From positions 1 through 7,464 of the forward strand of contig PKTV01000040.1 of the NCBI GenBank assembly GCA_002868985.1: 7,464 bases of DNA, read 5' to 3'. Source of the stretch: Desulfobacteraceae bacterium. Lineage in GTDB: Bacteria > Desulfobacterota > Desulfobacteria > Desulfobacterales > UBA11574. The position numbers and the translations under genes are program-made. Shown here piece after piece: positions 1 through 5,777 of the stretch. Within the stretch, counting starts at the first letter, position 1. Each line of letters opens with the position of its first letter. The notes under the pieces are model-generated. The model was given only the letters and a program-made list of their open reading frames with translations, searched no databases and was not told the DNA's origin.

Positions 1-5
1 AAAAC

Positions 6-127
6 AATGGGGAAGGTCGAATCTTGACCGGAATGCTCCCCGCAAGCCCCGCCTTTTAAGGCGGGGTCGAGGGGAGTAGGGAATGGGGTCACATCTTGGT
101 CAGTGATTAGTAAATAGGGGTCGGGCC
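6..127. repeat. Short repeated GGGG-TC motifs at the left edge, possible REP/RAYT-type flank
   Basis: Three related motifs occur in about 120 bases. AATGGGG at 6-12 is followed by ATCTTGACC at 21-29. AATGGGGTCA at 82-91 is followed by ATCTTGGTC at 93-101. AATAGGGGTCG lies at 113-123. The first two copies share the same order (AATGGGG, then ATCTTG plus a C-ending triplet) and enclose the hairpin at 36-76. From memory, motifs like these flank REP-associated tyrosine transposase genes in Desulfobacterota; that is recall, not a search. No transposase is visible here, so this may be the edge of an element lying to the left or a solitary remnant. The repetition is seen directly; the family assignment is weak. 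Confidence 0.35.
36..76. repeat. Nested GC-rich hairpin (REP-like palindrome)
   Basis: The outer arms CTCCCC (36-41) and GGGGAG (71-76) pair perfectly. They extend outward by a G-T and a T-A pair (34-35 with 77-78). After an internal loop (42-46 against 67-70), the inner arms CCCCGCC (47-53) and GGCGGGG (60-66) pair around TTTTAA. No T-run follows on either strand, so it does not look like an intrinsic terminator. It lies about 110 bases beyond the stop codon of the minus-strand gene at 188-934. It resembles solitary REP-type palindromes. Confidence 0.6.
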
Positions 128-187
128 ACGATAACTATCTGAGTATATGTAAATATAACTCTATACATAGCTGTTTTTAGTCCTTTT

Positions 188-934
188 CTATTCCATCTGT
201 GCCTTCACCAATTCAGCAAAAGAAACCTGTTTATATCCAGAAGGAACTTTGAACTCACTTTCTGGGATAGTCTTTTTTTTCAATTGCACCACATCCGTTC
301 CGGGCTCCGGGTTGCCACTCTCATACCTCACGCTCTTTAGCTCAAATCCTGCTTCCGAGAGTTTTTGATATTCAGGTGTATTTTCCGGCGAAGACTCCAT
401 CTCCATGCGATTCGTGCAGGAATTAAACTTTTTTAATACAGGCATTAACGATTTGTATTCTTTCATCAATGATGAATCAAGGGTCAGCCAGATTTCTTTA
501 AACAATTCGCCGCCTGCCAGAACCTTGTATTTTACCGTTTTATAACCTGCGATGGTTCCTCCATCACCGAGCTTGACAATGGACACATCCTGCCCGGAGG
601 TCTCTTTGCCTTGGGCCATCATCTGCTCCATCATCTTTCTCTGTTCCTCGGGAACGCCCTTCATCATCTGCTCAAAATTTGCATTTAGGGTATCGCAGTA
701 TTCATCGGTCGTTCCACGGGAATACGTCTTTTGGTTATCGTTAATAAAAATCATTTCATCGCCGGGACCGTTGACTATGAAAACAATCCCCTCCGAGGCG
801 TTCTTTATTCTTCCCTTGGAGATCAACGTAGTCTCGCCATTTTGTTCCACCATAACAAACCCGGCATCCGCCGGAATCACCAACCAGAAAACCACTGCTA
901 CAGCCATCAGTACAGACCATTTTCTTGATATCAT
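188..934 (-). CDS. Secreted DUF4412-like protein
   Basis: This encodes 248 aa, probably a periplasmic or surface protein of unknown function. The N-terminus is a clear Sec signal peptide: basic residues at 4-5, a hydrophobic core at about 7-20, and a PADA|G cleavage site near residue 24. The mature part is built from short beta-like stretches. A Met/Gln/Glu-rich charged segment lies at 89-110, an IAGYKTVKY motif at 128-136 and a KEIWLTLD motif at 146-153. The C-terminus reads IPESEFKVPSGYKQV (223-237). The order 'tiaGYk..kYkv ... iWl ... F.vP.GYk' is what I recall for DUF4412. There are two cysteines, 80 and 173. An in-frame GTG at 961 would add nine residues, but the ATG at 934 is preferred because AAGGAG (944-949) sits nine bases upstream and the signal peptide then starts correctly. 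It stands alone, and no neighbour explains its role. Confidence 0.8.
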   Translation of the reverse strand: MISRKWSVLMAVAVVFWLVIPADAGFVMVEQNGETTLISKGRIKNASEGIVFIVNGPGDEMIFINDNQKTYSRGTTDEYCDTLNANFEQMMKGVPEEQRKMMEQMMAQGKETSGQDVSIVKLGDGGTIAGYKTVKYKVLAGGELFKEIWLTLDSSLMKEYKSLMPVLKKFNSCTNRMEMESSPENTPEYQKLSEAGFELKSVRYESGNPEPGTDVVQLKKKTIPESEFKVPSGYKQVSFAELVKAQME

Positions 935-943
935 CTTGTATAT

Positions 944-949
944 CTCCTT
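944..949 (-). promoter_or_regulatory. Shine-Dalgarno site that fixes the start of the DUF4412-like gene
   Basis: Read on the minus strand, AAGGAG is followed nine bases later by the ATG at 934. The alternative GTG at 961 lies upstream of this site and has no comparable motif of its own. Confidence 0.8.
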
Positions 950-982
950 TTCTTTACCCACTCTTCAAAAACAAATCACTTC

Positions 983-988
983 ATCATA
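983..988 (-). promoter_or_regulatory. Possible -10 box for the DUF4412-like gene
   Basis: The minus strand reads TATGAT, five of six matches to the sigma-70 -10 consensus, 48 bases before the ATG at 934. No good -35 hexamer lies 16-18 bases upstream, so this is only a candidate. Confidence 0.25.
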
Positions 989-1129
989 AGTACAATCAGG
1001 GCCCACGTGTTCGATGCCCACCTTGTTACCACTTTGTGGCATAAAGGGTCAAGCTGAAAATTTGCGCATATGGAAAAGTACGAATAGAAAGTTGTTGGGT
1101 ATTTTGAGGGTTAAGATCTCTTGAAACAA

Positions 1130-1532
1130 TCAATAAATTACCCTATCAACTTCTTCCTGCACTTCGGTCAGAAAAGCAACCCTCTCTGCCGCTATATTTG
1201 CCGTATTCTTAAATCTTTCCGGATTGAACATCTCTTCAAGAAACACCAAATGGAGGCATCTAACATAAGGATCCCTCCTGTAATATTGATCGTAAAACCA
1301 GGTTACATCCCGGATGAGTTTTCTTAAAAGAAATTCCATAGCGCAATTTATCTTTTAAATTTTTACCCCAGACTCCTGCTTGAAGCTGAGTCGGCAGTTG
1401 TTGGATATCCCCCAGAACATCCACATATTTGGCTTCATTCCAGTCGATAGCCCTGCATTTTATACATTTTACTATAGAGTATCTGATAATCATCCGTACA
1501 CAGGCATAAATTTCAACAGATTCGTTATTCAT
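1130..1532 (-). pseudogene. Possible frameshifted or decayed hypothetical ORF
   Basis: Two overlapping minus-strand reading frames can be joined here. The upstream one (1532 to about 1345) reads through a CIKC motif and WNEAKYVDVLGDIQQ to VWGKNLK. The downstream one continues as EFLLRKLIRDVTWFYDQYY to the TGA at 1130-1132. They lie in different frames, and the change can be placed at an A/T-rich run (TTTAAAAG, about 1347-1357), where a single-base indel would give one protein of about 134 aa. The downstream part has coding-like composition (varied Glu codons, few Cys, amphipathic helix pattern). The ATG at 1532 and the ATG at 1339 both lack a convincing Shine-Dalgarno site. I do not recognise the family. 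It could be a pseudogene, a sequencing indel, or non-coding sequence that happens to be open. Confidence 0.3.
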
Positions 1533-1705
1533 TCGGCTTTATTCTATTTTTTTCTTTATATAAAAATAATCATTGAACAGATAAGTTCCAATTATCTCAG
1601 CATATTTTACGCCCATAATACGTTCTGTTTTAAGGCCTGAAAAAGACAAAAGAAGGGGGAATATCGGAACCTAAAAAGTCGTTCGGGAAAACGTTCGTGC
1701 ACGGG

Positions 1706-1749
1706 TATCTCACAGAAAATGGAAAAACTTGTTAATCGATGGTGAGATA
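1706..1749. repeat. Eight-base inverted repeat
   Basis: TATCTCAC (1706-1713) is the exact reverse complement of GTGAGATA (1742-1749), separated by 28 bases. No gene starts or ends next to it. It could be an operator, an RNA stem or chance. Confidence 0.35.
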
Positions 1750-1952
1750 TGATAGGGAACCAAGGGGTTAACCGGCCAACCCGGATATCTTAAGGAAGAC
1801 CGGACTAAAGACGGAAGATCCTCAGCTATTGCGAATTAATCAGAAAGGCAGGTGATTGGCGCTGATGTACATCCACATCGCAGAGATGTCGGCCCGAATA
1901 TTTCCCCTATCGTTGCATAAAAAATATGCCAAAAATATTTTATAATGAATCT

Positions 1953-1973
1953 CCCCGCCGCAAGCGGACGGGG
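1953..1973. repeat. GC-rich REP-like hairpin
   Basis: CCCCG (1953-1957) and CCGC (1958-1961) pair with GCGG (1964-1967) and CGGGG (1969-1973), leaving an AA loop and one bulged A at 1968. The following bases are TATTAAA, not a T-run, and no gene ends here, so a terminator is unlikely. It opens with CTCCCCGC, as does the hairpin at 36-76. I recall similar solitary palindromes in Desulfobacterota intergenic regions. Confidence 0.55.
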
Positions 1974-2170
1974 TATTAAAAACCATAATAAATAAGGTTT
2001 TTCTCCAATTTAGTTTGTTTAAATTGATCCTATGATTAAATAGGTTTCATGATTAACCTATGCTATATAACGACGATTTGAAAAATTTATGGGATCGCTA
2101 ACTACACCATTATGTCTAATTAGCCGCCCGCTCACTGCGCTTGCTCGACAAACGCAGACGGACGCAGAAA

Positions 2171-2199
2171 TTTTGCCTCCCCGACCTGCGGAGGCAAAA
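2171..2199 (+). repeat. Hairpin copy A of the palindromic pair
   Basis: TTTTGCCTCC (2171-2180) pairs perfectly with GGAGGCAAAA (2190-2199) around the loop CCGACCTGC. The T-run precedes the stem and A's follow it on both strands, so it is not an intrinsic terminator. Confidence 0.75.
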
Positions 2200-2251
2200 A
2201 CATCAATCGCTCCGCGATAATATCAACGATTTTGCCTGAAAGGCATGCTGC

Positions 2252-2280
2252 TTTTGCCTGGGCAGGTCGCCCAGGCAAAA
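2252..2280 (-). repeat. Hairpin copy B of the palindromic pair (inverted)
   Basis: TTTTGCCTGGGC (2252-2263) pairs with GCCCAGGCAAAA (2269-2280) around AGGTC. Read on the minus strand it aligns over 29 bases with copy A. It keeps TTTTGCCT, the central CGACCTGC and AGGCAAAA, while CC/GG in the stem becomes GG/CC. Confidence 0.75.
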
Positions 2281-2318
2281 AAAATTTATTGTCTGCGTAT
2301 TATCTGCGTGTGTCTGCG

Positions 2319-2450
2319 GTTTAATTATTCAATTGTTAATCGCAAACAACGAGGATCAATAGATCATTCCTTCAACTCTTTTGGAGATGATCCATAAATA
2401 ATATCTATATGTTAAGTACAGTCGATAAATAATTTCAGAAGGAAAAACGT
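2319..2450 (+). promoter_or_regulatory. Leader region of the oxidoreductase operon
   Basis: This AT-rich leader must contain the operon promoter unless transcription starts inside or before the hairpin element. I see no strong sigma-70 or sigma-54 promoter pair; TTGGAG at 2381-2386 is a poor -35 candidate. A six-base inverted repeat, GGATCA (2353-2358) with TGATCC (2388-2393), could be an operator. The Shine-Dalgarno site AGAAGGA (2437-2443) ends seven bases before the ATG at 2451. Confidence 0.35.
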
Positions 2451-4598
2451 ATGACTGACTTTACCTACGCCAACACAGCCAGAGAGATGGCGGTTTATGG
2501 TTACGAATCTGTGATCAAAAGCCATTGCAGAATGTGCCATGGGGGCTGCGGGGTGCTGGTCTACCTCAAAGACGGAAAGGTTGCCAAGATTGCCGGTGAC
2601 CCGGATTGCCCCATCAACCACGGCACCCTGTGTTCCAAGGGAATCGGGTCACTTCAATTGGTTTATCACCCGGATCGTTTGACCCATCCTGTTCAGAGAA
2701 CCGGCCCGAAAGGCAGCGGCAAGTGGCGACAAATTTCCTGGGATGACGCCCTGGATACCATTGCCGAAAAGATTTTGCATTACAAGGGATCCTTCGGGGC
2801 TGAATCCATCGTCATGGGCTATGGAACCGGCAGGGAAAACGAAGCCGTCATTTATCGGTTTGCCAATCTTTTGGGAACGCCCAATGTCCTCACGGCAGGT
2901 CATTTTTGTTACGGTCCCCGCCTCGCCACCACCATCATCACCTGCGGTTCCAACCCCATTGTGGACTATGAGAACCATCCCAAGTGCATCATGGTATGGG
3001 GCAACAACCTGGTCATCAGCAACCCCGACTGTTACAAGGGGGAGCCCTTTTCTCGAGCGTTGGATGCCGGCGCCAAACTGATCGCCGTGGACCCGAGGTG
3101 CACACGCATTGCTGCCCGGGCGGATGTCTGGCTGCCGCTCAGGCCCGGAAGCGACACCGCCCTTGCCCTGGGAATGCTTAACGTGATCGTTAACCAAGGG
3201 CTCTATGACAAGGATTTTGTCGACAACCACGTCCATGGATGGGCGCCTTTCGTTGAACGGGTCAATGAATATCCCCTAAGCAGGGTGGAGCAACTCACCT
3301 GGGTGCCAAAAGAAAAGATCAAAGAGGCGGCTGTTTTGTTTGCCACAACCCAACCGGCCGCTATCCAGTGGGGCGTTGCCATTGAACAGCAAATCAATTG
3401 TGCAGATAACAACCGATCCCTTTTGGCCCTCATGGGGATCACCGGAAATATCGATGTGCGCGGGGGCCAGGTCCTGTTCAAACCGCCCAAGATCAGAAAT
3501 GTGAGCCAATTCGGCGCCCACAAAATGCTCCCCAAAGAACAGGCTGAAAAACGACTGGGCGGGAACCGGTTTCGCCTGGCAGGAAACTTTGCCATTATCA
3601 ATCCCAAATGCGTCTGGGATGCCATCCTTGACGAGACCCCCTATCCTGTAAAAATGATGTTTTTGATCAGCTCAAACCCGGTCATCACCCGCGCCAATGC
3701 CAGGCAGGTTTACCGGGCCCTTGAAAAAACGGAATTCATGGTCGTCTCCGACTTCTTTTTGACGCCCACCGCCGAACTGGCCGATCTTGTTTTACCGGCG
3801 GCGACCTGGCTGGAGATGGACTATATCGGTGATTTCTGGAAGCGACACGGGTATATCCTTCCCCGACGAAAAGTGGTCCAGATCGGAGAGTGCCGATCCG
3901 ATCATGAGATGCTCAACGACCTTGCCCACCGGGTGGGTCAGGGCGAACACTGGTGGGAGACCTTTGAGGGCGGACTCGATTACATCCTTGAACCCATGGG
4001 TATCACCTGGCAGGAATTTAAAACCATGGAACACATCCGGGGGGAGTTGACGTACGAAAAATACAAAGAACACGGCTTTTCCACCCCCACCAAAAAGTTC
4101 GAACTCTATTCCACGCTGTTGGAAAAATGGAATTATGATCCCCTTCCACAGTTTCGAGAGCCCCCTGAAAGCCCTTACAGTAGGCCGGAGTTGTTCAAAG
4201 ATTATCCATATATCCTGATCACGGGAAGGAGACAGCCCGGCTTTTTTCACAGCGAAAACCGCCAGTTGCCCTGGCTCAGAGAGCTCCACAGGGATCCAAT
4301 GGTTGAGATACACCCCGAAACCGCCGAAAAAGAGGGCATCGAAGAAGGAGATTGGGTTATCATTGAATCGCCCCGGGGCAAGGTCAGACAGCGGGCGAAA
4401 CTTTTCGCCGGCATGGACCCGAGAATCGTTTCGGCGGAACACGGCTGGTGGTTTCCCGAAAAGAAAGATCCGCGCCACGGCTGGGACGAATCCAACATCA
4501 ATATTCTGACGGATAATGCCTATGACACCTGCGACCCGGCCATGGGCGCCACCAACGTTAGAACACTCCTGTGCAAGATATATCCCGAAAAATCGTGA
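2451..4598 (+). CDS. Molybdopterin (Mo/W-bisPGD) oxidoreductase, acetylene hydratase-like subgroup, catalytic subunit
   Basis: This 715-aa catalytic subunit belongs to the DMSO reductase superfamily. A Molybdop_Fe4S4 domain (about 22-76) carries Cys26, Cys29, Cys33 and Cys61 for one [4Fe-4S] cluster, with Lys63 just after the fourth ligand. The pterin-binding core follows (about 77-495), and the C-terminal dinucleotide-binding domain spans about 583-712 (ITGRR, HSENRQLPWLREL, VEIHPETA, GDWV). By alignment from memory with Pelobacter acetylene hydratase, Cys153 (in HFCYG) is the metal ligand. Hydratase Asp13 corresponds to His30 here and Lys48 to Lys63, so a redox or transhydroxylase-type reaction is more likely than acetylene hydration. 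There is no twin-arginine signal, so it should be cytoplasmic. The substrate is unknown; relatives include pyrogallol transhydroxylase and catechol dehydroxylases. It is the first gene of the operon, and its stop overlaps the next gene's ribosome site. Confidence 0.93.
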   Translation: MTDFTYANTAREMAVYGYESVIKSHCRMCHGGCGVLVYLKDGKVAKIAGDPDCPINHGTLCSKGIGSLQLVYHPDRLTHPVQRTGPKGSGKWRQISWDDALDTIAEKILHYKGSFGAESIVMGYGTGRENEAVIYRFANLLGTPNVLTAGHFCYGPRLATTIITCGSNPIVDYENHPKCIMVWGNNLVISNPDCYKGEPFSRALDAGAKLIAVDPRCTRIAARADVWLPLRPGSDTALALGMLNVIVNQGLYDKDFVDNHVHGWAPFVERVNEYPLSRVEQLTWVPKEKIKEAAVLFATTQPAAIQWGVAIEQQINCADNNRSLLALMGITGNIDVRGGQVLFKPPKIRNVSQFGAHKMLPKEQAEKRLGGNRFRLAGNFAIINPKCVWDAILDETPYPVKMMFLISSNPVITRANARQVYRALEKTEFMVVSDFFLTPTAELADLVLPAATWLEMDYIGDFWKRHGYILPRRKVVQIGECRSDHEMLNDLAHRVGQGEHWWETFEGGLDYILEPMGITWQEFKTMEHIRGELTYEKYKEHGFSTPTKKFELYSTLLEKWNYDPLPQFREPPESPYSRPELFKDYPYILITGRRQPGFFHSENRQLPWLRELHRDPMVEIHPETAEKEGIEEGDWVIIESPRGKVRQRAKLFAGMDPRIVSAEHGWWFPEKKDPRHGWDESNINILTDNAYDTCDPAMGATNVRTLLCKIYPEKS

Positions 4599-4610
4599 AG
4601 GAGACCGGCA

Positions 4611-5105
4611 ATGAAGAAATACGCACTGATCATAGACCACATATCCTGCTGGGGATGCAAAACCTGCGAAGTGGCCTGCAAGCAGGAAAATGACGCGCCT
4701 GAAGGGGTCAAATTGATCGACGTCTTTGAAGGGGGTTTCAGCGCCGTTGACGATAAAACGGATGTCATATTTCAGTCGAATGTCTGCATGCACTGCGATG
4801 AACCCCCATGTGTGGACAGTTGCCCTGAACAGGCCATTGCACAAAGGGATGACGGTATTGTGGTATTAGACGAGGAAGCGTGCACCGGCTGCCGGCTTTG
4901 TATGGATGCCTGCCCTTATCATGCCATTTCCTTTGATCCACAAAAAGACGTGGCAAAGAAGTGTAACCTTTGTCATCACCGGGTGGACAACGGACTTATC
5001 CCCGCTTGTGCCGACAATGTTTGTCTGGCGCACTGCATTTATTTCGGAGACCCCGATGCCGTTCAAAGACAGATCAATGAAAAACACCTTCGCAGAAACC
5101 GCTGA
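4611..5105 (+). CDS. Four-cluster ferredoxin-type electron-transfer subunit (DmsB/PsrB-like)
   Basis: This 164-aa iron-sulfur subunit probably partners the upstream catalytic protein. There are four Cys groups. Group I is Cys13, 16, 19 and 23. Group II is Cys59, 62, 67 and 71. Group III is Cys91, 94, 97 and 101. Group IV is Cys118 and 121, then Cys133 and Cys138, followed by the usual IYFGDP motif (143-148). The standard DmsB/PsrB arrangement has C-x3-C in the last part of group IV; here it is C-x4-C, with an extra Cys142, so one residue is inserted. The protein is short for the family (usually about 190-230 aa) and lacks an export signal. AAGGAG (4598-4603) overlaps the previous stop codon and sits seven bases before the ATG, indicating coupled translation. 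It should carry electrons between the metal cofactor and a soluble carrier, since no membrane-anchor (DmsC/PsrC-type) gene is present in the operon. Confidence 0.92.
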   Translation: MKKYALIIDHISCWGCKTCEVACKQENDAPEGVKLIDVFEGGFSAVDDKTDVIFQSNVCMHCDEPPCVDSCPEQAIAQRDDGIVVLDEEACTGCRLCMDACPYHAISFDPQKDVAKKCNLCHHRVDNGLIPACADNVCLAHCIYFGDPDAVQRQINEKHLRRNR

Positions 5106-5115
5106 GACTGGTGTC

Positions 5116-5271
5116 ATGAATGCATTTATCAAGATTGAGTTGAACGACTTTACATTGGATTTTCAAAATGATTATGATATCATCGGACATAAGATTCTGG
5201 CCATGGGATTTCTGGCGGATCAAATCACGGTCATGCAGCACTACATGAACCTATTGAACCCTGTGGAGTAA
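5116..5271 (+). CDS. 51-aa operon protein of unknown function
   Basis: I do not recognise this small protein. The ATG at 5116 follows the ferredoxin-subunit stop by ten bases. The TAA at 5269-5271 is immediately preceded by GGAG (5265-5268), the ribosome site of the next gene, so it fits neatly between two real genes. Its 51 residues include an acidic first half (NDFTLDFQNDYD, 10-21), then a helix-like segment (HKILAMGFLADQITVMQHYMNLL, 25-47) rich in Met and Leu. There is no Cys, no signal peptide and no membrane segment. Codon choice (CTG, GCC, ATC, GTC, ACG) matches its neighbours. Its own ribosome site is weak (GAGACTGG at about 5104-5111), so it probably relies on coupling. It may be a small subunit, chaperone or assembly factor for the oxidoreductase; a spurious frame is possible. 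Confidence 0.6.
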   Translation: MNAFIKIELNDFTLDFQNDYDIIGHKILAMGFLADQITVMQHYMNLLNPVE

Positions 5272-5277
5272 CGCCTC

Positions 5278-5763
5278 ATGTTTAAATATCTTACGCGGAT
5301 TATGGGAACAGTTTTGGCGCTTATGCTTTTACTGAATACGCCTGCCCTGGCGGCCGAAGGCAAAATCGTCGTTGAAAAAATGGACAAGGCCGGGCTCGAC
5401 CGATTGATGCAAGACCCCAACAACCAGAGCATGATCGTCGCCATGGCAGCCTGGTGTGGCCCTTGTCGCAAGGAACTGCCGACGTTGGTCAAGCTGTTCG
5501 ACAAATACAAGGATCAGGGTTTGAAAATGGTCGGCATCAGTCTGGATGCCAATGGGCCGCAAGCCATGCAACCGATCTTAGACAAACTGCATGTGAACTT
5601 TCCGGTCTACTGGGTCGGCGTCGACATGGCCCGTGAATACGATATCTATGCTATCCCGATGATTTTTTTCATCAAGAATGGTCAGGTTGTTGAAAAACTT
5701 CCCGGGAAGCGATCGCATAAAGATCTGGATCGAAAAATCAAAGAACTGTTCGAGTTACCCTGA
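5278..5763 (+). CDS. Secreted TlpA/ResA-like thioredoxin-fold protein
   Basis: This 161-aa thiol-disulfide oxidoreductase should act outside the cytoplasmic membrane. It has a Sec signal peptide: Lys3 and Arg7, a hydrophobic core at 8-20, and TPALA|AEG cleavage near residues 25-26. The thioredoxin fold carries the active site WCGPC (59-63; Cys60 and Cys63). It also shows the GISLD strand (86-90), the cis-proline region YAIPMIFF with Pro127, and a C-terminal helix ending at the stop. There is no other cysteine. The TlpA/ResA assignment rests on this size, the export signal and the GISLDANG-type segment. GGAG (5265-5268), abutting the stop of the 51-aa gene, lies nine bases before the ATG, making it the last gene of the plus-strand operon. 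Its reductant may come from the convergent NapH-like/CXXC pair, or it may reduce cysteines of an unidentified periplasmic target. The link to the cytoplasmic enzyme is unexplained. Confidence 0.9.
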   Translation: MFKYLTRIMGTVLALMLLLNTPALAAEGKIVVEKMDKAGLDRLMQDPNNQSMIVAMAAWCGPCRKELPTLVKLFDKYKDQGLKMVGISLDANGPQAMQPILDKLHVNFPVYWVGVDMAREYDIYAIPMIFFIKNGQVVEKLPGKRSHKDLDRKIKELFELP

Positions 5764-5777
5764 AAGTACCAATGGGG

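Larger units (their letters stand above)
1533..2152. other. Gene-free AT-rich spacer with scattered structure
   Basis: I find no credible coding region on either strand, only frames of about 30 codons or less without good ribosome sites. It contains an eight-base inverted repeat (1706-1749), a GGTTAACC palindrome inside a GGGTT/AACCC pair at about 1766-1786, and a GC-rich hairpin at 1953-1973. The stretch 1640-1900 is more GC-balanced than its flanks and looks like old transferred or mobile-element sequence, but no recognisable transposase, intron or recombinase remains. Confidence 0.4.
2153..2318. repeat. Palindromic hairpin-array element with terminal inverted repeats (MITE/BIME-like)
   Basis: The left end CGCAGACGGACGCAGA (2153-2168) matches the reverse complement of the right end (2303-2318, TCTGCGTGTGTCTGCG) at 14 of 16 positions. 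A further TCTGCG copy lies at 2292-2297. Between the ends lie four stem-loops: 2171-2199 (10-bp stem), 2206-2218 (ATCGC/GCGAT), 2233-2245 (TGCCT/AGGCA) and 2252-2280 (12-bp stem). The first and last are inverted copies of each other with compensatory changes. There is no coding capacity. It sits about 130 bases before the oxidoreductase operon. CTGCG-rich repeats of this type are common in environmental bacterial genomes (recall). The terminal repeats plus internal palindromes suggest a non-autonomous mobile element or a REP-doublet. Confidence 0.6.

Noticed and set aside
2171..2280. Reading the strong hairpins upstream of the operon as intrinsic terminators
   Set aside because: On both strands the T-run precedes the stem and A's follow it, the opposite of a terminator, and no gene ends nearby.
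2649..3236. A 195-codon minus-strand frame opposite the oxidoreductase
   Set aside because: It is antisense to the Fe-S/pterin domains and low in recognisable motifs, so it is a shadow frame.
2451..4598. Calling the large protein acetylene hydratase
   Set aside because: The catalytic Asp of that enzyme aligns with His30, and an electron-transfer subunit is encoded next to it. Only the clade-level similarity is supported.
3792..4844. A 350-codon open frame on the minus strand, antisense to the oxidoreductase and ferredoxin genes
   Set aside because: It covers well-conserved domains on the plus strand and crosses a gene boundary, and its translation shows no domain. It is a shadow frame caused by codon bias of the real genes.
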